Part shown: piece after piece, positions 56,351-64,000 of the stretch
How positions within the stretch are numbered: position 1 is the first letter of the stretch
Layout: each line of letters opens with the position of its first letter
Assembly (NCBI GenBank): GCA_030549495.1
Contig: JAUIRK010000903.1
Span: 1,364,001 to 1,428,000 of the forward strand
Reading direction: 5' to 3'
Source: Nectonema munidae
Taxonomy: Eukaryota > Nematomorpha > Nectonematoida > Nectonematidae
DNA: 64,000 bases
Made by a program: the position numbers and the translations under genes
The notes under the pieces: generated by a model
The model's database searches: none
Seen by the model: only the letters and a program-made list of their open reading frames with translations
What the model was told of the DNA's origin: nothing

Positions 56351-59340
56351 ATGGAAAAGAACCAATACAAACTATCCACACGAACAAATCTCCCCACACA
56401 TAAACGACCATGTTCTGAAATTAAATGTCAAATTCCAACAACCTCTCAAATTATCTCTAACCAGTTTGACGACTTAATTTCTCAGGCCTCACTATCCGCT
56501 GAAGACATCATTAAATTCTACAAACTAAAATCTGACACATTTTAAACATTGCCTCAAACATAGAAAATAAACTTATGAATCTTTCCAATACACACAATAC
56601 CAATACCACCAGTTATGCTTCAACTGCTGCTACCCAACCAACGATCATTACTAATCCATCTACCTCTCGTATACCCAACTTACTCCTTAAACAACGAAAA
56701 AAGCTAGACCCAAAACTCATAATCCAAATAATTCATAAGCAATCAACTAAACCCCGTACCGAAATTATAGATTTTAAAAATTCATAATCAAAAAAATGAA
56801 ACCCAATCAAACACTTTCACCATAAAAAACACCAGAGAGTCTAACGAAGGAACTCTCTATTTTCAATTCTCCTTAACCGCTGAAAAAGAAACTTTTGTTT
56901 TTATATTGAACAAAAACAGTCTCACTACCAACGATATTCCACCTTTATACCTAACTTTCCTACTTCAAAGTACAGTCAAACCTGTCTCTAGTGACCACTC
57001 AAGGGAAACAAAATAGCGACCGCTATAGACAGGTGGCCGCTATAGGCAGTTTGTCCACCAATTTGAATTTCCGTACATACTGTATTAACTTTTAAAAGTG
57101 TATGCGCATGCATCCTACATGCATTGTAGCAAACCTTAGCCAGAAAAAAATCATAAATTATGGAGATTGATTATAACAATTTATTACAAATAACAATTTA
57201 TTCGAATTTATTTACAATTTTATTTTTAACAAAATTTATGAAAACAATTTGATTTGAATTTCACGTCTTCTTGAAAAAAATCCAACATTTACTTCTGCTT
57301 TTCTTGCTAGCTCTGACTCTGCTGCTCATTCAGGATGTCATCCTCCAAGTCTTCACATCTGCGCAAGATATCTCCATACCCTTTGCTAATAGAAAAAGTG
57401 CGAAAATCTCTTATGCATTTGCTGGCCTCTGAAAAATTACAGATGGATGATTCTGATTTTGATGATGAGATTACTCGTCATCCATGCCCGCTTGTTGGCG
57501 TGATAGTCCACCAGGAGGTCATTCCTATTGATTCGTCCAAAGCAACGTGGCTTGATTGACTTGCCAATAACCATCACGCATAACATAACAGTGATGAGCT
57601 CTTTTGAACTTTTTCCTCCCGAGCAATCGGCACCTTTCAGATGAAACGTTGAGTCAACTGACGCTTTAAAGAAGAGACCCGTCTCATCCATGTAAATATT
57701 GCAGAGTTCGTAGCTTGCGCAAAGTTCTGGTAATTTTGATATCCACTCAGTGATGACAGCATTATCCACTTCACCACTCTCTCCATTCATCTTGCCAAAA
57801 ACAATATTGTAACGTGGCCAAAATGCCTCTAACCATTAGTCGGAAGCTTTGAAGTTCTTCAGGTTAAGTTCAACTGCGAGTGCTTGAGCCTTCTCTTGCA
57901 AAAGCGGTCCACTAACTGGCAGCATACGTGCTGTTGTGTCCTTAAACCATTCGTAAAGTACGATTTTAGTTCAACGAAAGAGAAAGAGATGCTGATTGAG
58001 AATGAAATAAATTTACTCATGCTTCATGACTTTCTTTTGACAGCTCTCACAAGTGAGCTGACAAGACTTTGTTCAAGACAAGTTTTGACAGTTTATTGAA
58101 TATAGATTGATACGTGATTCATAAGTCATAACATAAGTACTCAATCAAATTTAATAACTGTAAGACAATGCGTAAGCTGCAAGCGTAATGCATGTTGTGA
58201 CAATGTTTGAACACACACAATATCCTAGCTTGATGCTAAAAGAATGACATCGAATTCTGACCTCCTTTTAGCAGAGCTTTGAAACTTTTTTGATTTATTC
58301 CAAACTTAATTAGGAGATTTGAAAATGCGCTATAGCACCCGATGATTCGTGACGCAACTGCATGGTCTTGCTGCTTGCAATCCCCGGATTCTGTTCAAAA
58401 AAATATAATTTTACGACAAATTTTAATATCAGTGGCCGCTTTATGGAGTCGAAAAACTGTTTTTGGATGCAATACAAATGGCCACGTTGAACAGTTGACC
58501 GCTATAGACAAGGTATATAGCACTATTTTTTCTTCTGGGGGAAATTATTTTGTCCACTATTCGCAGGTGACCGTTATAGGCAGGTGGCCGCTAACACAGG
58601 TTTGACTGTATCTCTAAAGAAATACCCTTAGACTCTCTATCCCATCTACTCTACGAAAGTAACCCCTATATTAAATCCTTAGGTAGACTCGAATCTTAAA
58701 AAAAAAGGAAATGAAGGTATCTATACTTACACCATCTCCTTTCGCTCTAGTTAATTGCGAAAAACTTAATGGATAACCATAAACTTATAATAGAAAACCT
58801 CTAACCTCTAAAATACTAAAATCTATATTATATCAATATGAAACCTGCCTCAAATTTAACCACACAACCTTACATTGCAAATCAAACTCTCCCCAATGCG
58901 CTCACTGTGGACAAAGTGATCATTCTATTGTCTCTTATATTTTCAAAGAAAACGTTCTAGGACTAAAATGCTCTAATTGCAAATAATAACATTCAGCCAT
59001 TTCCCACACATACCCACGACACACTTTGAACCTAAATGACCACGAAAACTTACACAAAACCTTTGTATGTTGAACATTCTCCACTTCAATCTAAACCCAA
59101 AACAGCTTGGTCGACACCCTTCAACATACAACATTCTAATTCCTTTGATATTATATATATATATATAAAGAGCCCTACACAAAAATTATTTTTCCCATTC
59201 AATTCCTCCAAATTACACTGTACTACACGCCCCCACAATAACTCATTATTCAGCCTGTATCATCATAAAATCGTCTATACACTTTTCTTTAATTCATCAA
59301 CACTCGACTCAAGAATACATATTTGTACTAATATTTAATG
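56351..59340 (+). mobile_element. LINE ORF1 (jockey/I-like), split by a Tigger
   Basis: The plus strand begins MEKNQYKLSTRTNLPTHKRP, then NNTNTT-type Thr/Ser/Asn-rich sequence, then TFTIKNTRESNEGTLYFQFS and FVFILNKNSLTTNDIPPLYL. At 56973 a Tigger interrupts it. Past the Tigger come LDSLSHLLYESNPYIKSLGR, then two knuckle-like repeats, CLKFNHTTLHCKSNSPQCAH then CGQSDHSIVS and LKCSNCK. These are the CCHC motifs of LINE ORF1 nucleic-acid-binding proteins (one Cys is Phe). Internal stops and shifts occur at about 56545, 56787, 58697 and after 58980. Base composition is C-rich compared with neighbours. No endonuclease or RT follows. Confidence 0.7.
56973..58608 (-). mobile_element. Tigger (pogo) transposon with both ends, internally deleted
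   Basis: Perfect CAGTCAAACCTGT ends flanked by TA at both sides bound 1636 bases, and both subterminal regions repeat GGCCGCTATA blocks. The transposase is on the minus strand. GPLLQEKAQALAVELNLKNF then KASD (a stop replaces the usual G before WL) and WLEAFWPRYNIVFGK, then at 57437-57790 NIYMDETGLFFKA (first catalytic Asp), CSGGKSSKELITVMLCV and GKSIKPRCFGRINRN then LLVDYHANKRAWMTS. The second Asp region (LLLDN) and the C terminus are lost. Full Tiggers are longer, so this copy is deleted but its ends look usable in trans. Confidence 0.9.
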
Positions 59341-59344
59341 AAAC

Positions 59345-60225
59345 TCACCCCATATTTTCTGTTCACTCTATTCTGCCCCTTCTAATACACATGCCATTCC
59401 CTTAAACTTTTCTCACGATCTTAAAGCCACTCAAAACTTATTACCATTTACATTTATTTATATATTTTTTTTATGGGTCGGGATAATCTATGCTACAAAT
59501 TTATATGCACAAATTGAAGTGAAAAGAAATCAAAATAAATAAATTAAAAAGAGCAAAATTTTTTTATATAAAATTTAAAACTTAATTACATTAGTTAGTT
59601 TTATGTTAGATGAAATTCGTATATTTTTATTGGTAGTACTAAAAATGCGCTGAAATTTTTTCTTAAGTTAAGACACTTGGAGCGCGGGCTCTGGATAGTC
59701 TGACTTACTTTATAATTTTACTTGAATAAACTTCATATTTTCCGTATTCTTAAAAAGTATTATTTGTTTACTTAAAATTATTAGATAAATTTTTTTTAAT
59801 TTATATTCTATTTTTTTAATTATATTTTTCTTCAAGTCAATTTTTTTACCGACATTGTATTTTCCGATGTACAAAAAAGATGTAATTTTCTATAAACTAT
59901 ATCATTTGCTTTATTTAATATGTATTTCAAATTTTTCTTCATTTTTGAACTCTTATCTCAACTTTTGAATGTATATATTTCTACTTTATAATGTACGTCA
60001 ATTTTGTTTTACCGTCCCCCAGTTGACGTTATGAACAAGTTTACTCCTAGAAGAGGCAAATTTGAAGTAACCACTTGAGACAATCTTATCTTTTTACGTT
60101 AACATTTACTATCTAAAGAAATTTTTTTTTCTTTTGTGAAACATGAGAATTTTTTTCAGGAACAAAATTTTTATTAAAAAAAATGATGCCTCTGGGAAAA
60201 AATTTTCAACACTTCAATGAAGATA
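59345..60225. other. AT-rich spacer, nothing recognised
   Basis: No gene or repeat is supported here. Confidence 0.45.
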
Positions 60226-60229
60226 GATT

Positions 60230-60563
60230 TAATATATTCGCTTAAAAAGTATGTTGAGATTTCGTTTTTTTTCATGTAACATCGAACACCTTTCACTAGA
60301 GAGATTTCGTTCTAAAAGAATCGTTCACAAGATGCAGTGCGCACTCTAATTGTTATTGCACCGAAATAAAATAGATTATAATATAAAAATTTATTTAAAA
60401 ACTGTATAAAGATTATTAACATGTGTAACTGCATTTTTTTTGGAAGAAAAATATTCAGTGTTTCACTCAAATCATCGTGCTTTTCTTTAATAAATTCTTT
60501 CAAAATATAATTTCCATCTATTTCGAGTTCATTCAAAAATAAAGAGTTTTTCTGAACACACAA
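60230..60563 (-). mobile_element. hAT transposase C-terminal fragment
   Basis: On the minus strand ITIRVRTASCERFF, then after a stop NEISLVKGVRCYMKK, is the hAT dimerisation region (ITIPVTSASCERSFSxLKxIKxxxRSxM). Upstream, NELEIDGNYILKEFIKEKHD and LNIFLPKKMQLHM could be the preceding helical part. Only this C-terminal piece is recognisable. The minus-strand frames at 60594-60803 and 60839-61144 may be more of it but show no motif. Confidence 0.65.
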
Positions 60564-61149
60564 ATCCCTTCGAAGTTCTATACCTTCGTAATTTTATAAG
60601 TGGTACTTTTGAGCCCTAAATGGATTCAAAAAAGTTGTACAAACATGAAAATGTAAAAATAAGTTTAATAAAATTAAAATCAACATAGAAAAACATGAAA
60701 AATGTAAAAATAATGTTTTTAAAAATGATTTCAAATTTGAAAAACTCTTGTTGCACTCAAACGTGAGGTGGCATCTTATTAATAAAGATGTCCTGGAGGC
60801 CATAGAGCACCATCAATTTATCGAAAACCCGTCATAATCTAGATTAGTAATCTGGCCTCAGAGGATTTCTTAATTCCAAAGCAGTTTATTGATTTGATTA
60901 ATAATTGAGGAGGTGCAAAGCATGTTTTCTTGTGAAATGCCTCACTGGTTTTTCTTTTGAAATCGGTCATTCCTGTGCTGGTATTGAAAACATTTTTCTT
61001 AAAGTTGTTTCGATTTGCCACTACATATGGGTGTGAGCAAGTGCTTTTTATGCTACTTGGCATTGAAACCAAATCCCTAAACAGATTGCAAGTGAGTAAT
61101 GATATTAGAGTTTCATTGGCCAAAACAGAGCCAAACTTATACAATTTTT

Positions 61150-61905
61150 GAATAAACTTTTTTGTAAATTTTTTTAGCTGTATTTATGTCGATTAATTTT
61201 TTTAAATAAGACCCCGAGCTATTAAAAAATTATAGACACCGGCGCCGCGAAAATTTTACAAAGCTTGTGAATAGCTCATCAAGAGAACAAAATAATTTAT
61301 ATATCATCCATTTAAATAGAAATTCAAGGTTTAAAATTTTTGAAAGAAAATTTGCTACATACTTCAAATTTATATGAATTAGCTATTCCTTTTCTTAAGT
61401 GCCATGAAATACATGAAAATGAAATTATTTGTTCCAAGTTTTGCTAATTATAAAAACATTGCTAACTTTTCAAAGAAATCTTAATAAAAAAAAAGCTAAA
61501 ACATTAAATAAAATGAATGTATATAAGAATAAAGATGCTATATATTTGATTTCTGGAATAAAAGACTTGATTGTTTAAATGATATTTAGCAAATATAAGA
61601 AGGGCATTTTTCCTAACGTTTGTGTTCGACTGCATTAATTTAAAACTTTCATTTAGATTCAGCCTCGTTGCTTGACTTCAAGTAGAAAGAGGGGGCTGAT
61701 GGGGAGAGGAGAGGGCAAAGGGAAGTTTAATGGGGCGATAACTATAAGAAAGTGTATACATTTATATATTTGAAAGGAGCTTCAAAGGGGCAAAACAAAA
61801 ACCCAGCCGCGCCTCTCTTATCTTCTCAATTTTTTTCTTCAATTAATTTTTAAAACAGCATTTGTTACTTTAAAAAATAGCTAGCAAAAATACATAAAGT
61901 TGAAT
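61150..61905. other. spacer with a G-rich patch
   Basis: AT-rich except for a purine-rich, G-rich patch near 61690-61740 (GAGGGGGCTGATGGGGAGAG). Nothing further is recognised. Confidence 0.45.
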
Positions 61906-61909
61906 AGTT

Positions 61910-63120
61910 TTATTGTTTCTGGAAAAATGATTTAATGGATGTTTGTTTGAATGATTTTGATTGAATCGCAATTGAGTTTAGCTGCTCTTCTAGTTTTCCC
62001 AACTTTTCATATCCATTAGGAATATCTTTATCTGCACAAAAATGTCGAAACTGCGTTGTAAGTTTTATTGCTGTAGAAAATGTGATTGTTTTTGATAGTG
62101 TAGGTAGAGTATCGTTGGCATCATCATCATCAATATCAGCATCACTGTTAGCAGATTTAAATAGCACTGTTGTGCATTTTTTGGTAACTAAAAATCGAAT
62201 TTTTCATTTACTTCTAAATCGTCATATAATTTGATGTATTCTGCAGGGCTGGTAATAGGATTATTAATATGGGCACTGGATATATGAAGAAATTCTACAA
62301 GGTTACCCTTGTCTTCGTAAGCATTTTCAGAAACATCAATATTTAAAACGCCACACTTTGCAAAACACTTTATGACAGTCGAAGATGTAATTTCTTTTAT
62401 AGAGTCGTGAATCCAACGACATGCATATAAAACGCTTTTCACGAAGTCAGAAAGTTTTTCATTGTGGCTGATGCTGTTGAGAACAGAACGAAGCATGCGT
62501 TTTGTGTAGTGCATTTTAAAAGTTTTAATAATGCCTTTATCTAACGGTAGGAGTAAAGATGTACAGTTTGCAGGAAGAAAATGAAGTTGCTATAAAATCC
62601 AAGTACATGTGACGTGGCATTATCTAACAAAAGAACTACCTTTCTCTTTTGAGCTTTCATTTTATTGTTGAATCTTCATACAATCATAAAACACGGATCT
62701 TGTCATCCGAACTTTAACAACACCACGTTGAAATTCTCCAAGTTGGTTTACACAAATTGCAACGGTTAAACGTTCTTTACATGTTTATATTCTAGCGCGA
62801 AAGATCAACCCAGTTTTGTCCATATTAAAAATATGACACGGAGAATATTTGTCTAGAAGTTTAGGAAGCTTAAAAAATATCAGAAATCACCACTAATATC
62901 AGAAAATGTAATGTCTTTTACGAAACTTTGTTAACCAGCCAGAAGACGCTTTAAATTCCGTCAATCCAAGTTTTTCAACGTTTTTCTGTAAAGTGGTCCA
63001 GATACAGAAACGTTTTTTACGGCCTGTCTGAAACCAAGATATATTTCTTTCTAAATCTTCGCTGGTCAAACGAGTGCAGTCTTTTTTGATCAAAATTATC
63101 ATTATTCTCATAGGCTTGCA
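61910..63120 (-). mobile_element. Tigger-family transposase, decayed but nearly full span
   Basis: Read on the minus strand: LTEFKASSGWLTKFRKRHYI (end of the CENP-B-type HTH, about 62899-63111). Then IFNMDKTGLIFRARI with the first catalytic Asp (near 62830) and KRKVVLLLDNATSHVLGF with the second (near 62640). LPANCTSLLLPLDKGIIKTF at about 62530-62580 is then continuous with KMHYTKRMLRSVLNSI (62188-62514). The C-terminal tail at 61910-62167 ends IKSFFQKQ. The order and motifs are those of Tigger (DDE_1). About four frameshifts or stops separate the blocks. Terminal repeats were not found. Confidence 0.85.
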
Positions 63121-63259
63121 TATACTGTAAAGTTAGGCTTATAAAACCCTTTTTCATAGCTAAATATCAGTCTTAAAATTAAGAGAGGGTCTTAAACGCC
63201 AAAGTAAAAAATCTTAGTTTAAAAAATTATTAAAAAAAATTTTTAATTAGTGCGGTTAA

Positions 63260-64000
63260 AGAAAATATTTTAAAGAACACTTACGTCGTAAAAAATACGC
63301 AATCAGAAGTGGAAAAGCACATTGGCCCATCTTTGAAGAAAATGTTTCGAATATGATTAAATAGAAGCGTCAAAATGGTTATGTAGTAACCCAAAATCAA
63401 ATTCGCATTTTTGCTCTTCAATGGGCAAAATTAAATCAAGACAGCAAAAAAATTTAAATCAACCAAATCATGGTGCTATAGATTTATGAAGAGAAATGAC
63501 TTTGTAATTAGACGTCAAACTAAAATTTCACAAAAACTACCCCAAGAACTGGAAAATAAAGTTTTAAACTTTCAAAAATTTATAATAAATAAACGGAAAG
63601 AATATAACTATCCACTTTCAAATATTGCAATTATGGACGAAACACCGATCTATTTTGATATGGTTGGAAATCGAACTGTATCTTTAAAAGTGGAAAAACT
63701 ATTCTTTTAAAAACGACAGGTCACGAAAAACTCGTCTTACTGTGGTTTTAGCTAAAACCATGGGTTTAAGCGAAAATTCATGCCAAAAATTATGCTTCCC
63801 AAGGGAGTTTTGTTCATGTAAATGCTAATGGATGGATGAAGAAAGAGTCAGATTGTGGATTCAAAATGTTTGGATGAAAAGACCCAACTCTTTTAATAAT
63901 TCTCGTAGTTTATTAGTATGGGATATGTTTAAACCTCATTTGTGTGCCGAAGTTAAAAAAACTGCTGACAAAGAAAACTGACTTGGCAGTTATTCCTGCC
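63260..64000 (+). mobile_element. pogo-family transposase of a second type, cut by the right edge
   Basis: The plus strand has, at 63486-63710, FMKRNDFVIRRQTKISQKLP then NIAIMDETPIYFDMVGNRTV, the HTH end and first catalytic Asp of a pogo-like transposase (usual form MDETPxxFDMPxNxTV). After a frameshift near 63700 come PKIMLPKGVL, WMKKESDCGF, LLVWDMFKPHLCAEVKK (second Asp) and KKTDLAVIP at the right edge. The motif set differs from the Tigger on the left (NMDKTGLIF), so the two are separate subfamilies. Upstream, EVEKHIGPSLKKMF and KSTKSWCYRF belong to the CENP-B-type HTH, with stops. The 3' part lies outside the window. Confidence 0.85.

Noticed and set aside
60839-61144. 101-codon minus-strand frame near the hAT fragment
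   Set aside because: No hAT or other motif can be seen, so it was not annotated as part of the element.

Overview
The window is a strongly AT-rich stretch of animal nuclear DNA: split genes, an SLC7 transporter, a bHLH transcription factor and a wide range of metazoan transposons. There are no prokaryotic operons and no CRISPR. The composition and repeat mix suit an invertebrate, possibly an arthropod or a cnidarian, but the species cannot be named from the sequence. All domain calls rest on reading motifs by eye; no searches were run.

Host genes are few. On the minus strand at the left edge, three exons (6423-6594, 2178-2475, 135-463) join with perfectly compatible phases into an AP-4/cropped-type bHLH factor. 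It runs off the left edge and also lacks its first exon(s). At 35387-36889, also minus, an unbroken single-exon reading frame encodes an SLC7-type amino-acid transporter that lacks the usual heavy-chain cysteine. Around 13.76-14.30 kb lies a decayed histone H3-like copy whose 3' histone stem-loop and purine-rich downstream element still look intact.

The rest is a mobile-element graveyard. 6-7.8 kb: a pogo-like MITE and an hAT-like element carrying a second hAT-like MITE. 9.0-9.6 kb: two tRNA-derived SINEs in inverted orientation. 10.98-12.3 kb: a ZMYM1-like hAT. 12.65-13.5 and 18.36-19.82 kb: two copies of an unusual transposon with an OTU-like cysteine protease, the second with a PHD-like finger and a MULE-type transposase tail. 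15.06-15.81 kb: a clean hAT MITE. 22.4-26.7 kb: a broken Ty3/gypsy LTR element. 28.4-33.7 kb: FLYWCH and MULE pieces, an RTE LINE inserted into the MULE, and an hAT MITE at the end of the RTE. 39.4 kb: a long hairpin with a hammerhead-ribozyme-like core. 42.8-43.2 kb: a probable piggyBac relic. 46.7 kb: a Harbinger-type MITE. 48.5 kb: a 300-base CAT repeat. 49.9-51.3 kb: a pogo/Tigger fragment. 51.8-53.5 kb: a SINE and a LINE. 53.7-54.8 kb: a GTF2IRD2-like hAT. 56.35-59.3 kb: LINE ORF1 split by a complete-ended Tigger. 60.2-64 kb: an hAT fragment and two unlike pogo-family transposases.

The most interesting signals are the OTU plus PHD plus MULE-type element family, the hammerhead-like hairpin, the intact histone 3' signal behind a ruined gene, the layered insertions, and the cysteine-less SLC7 light-chain-like transporter.
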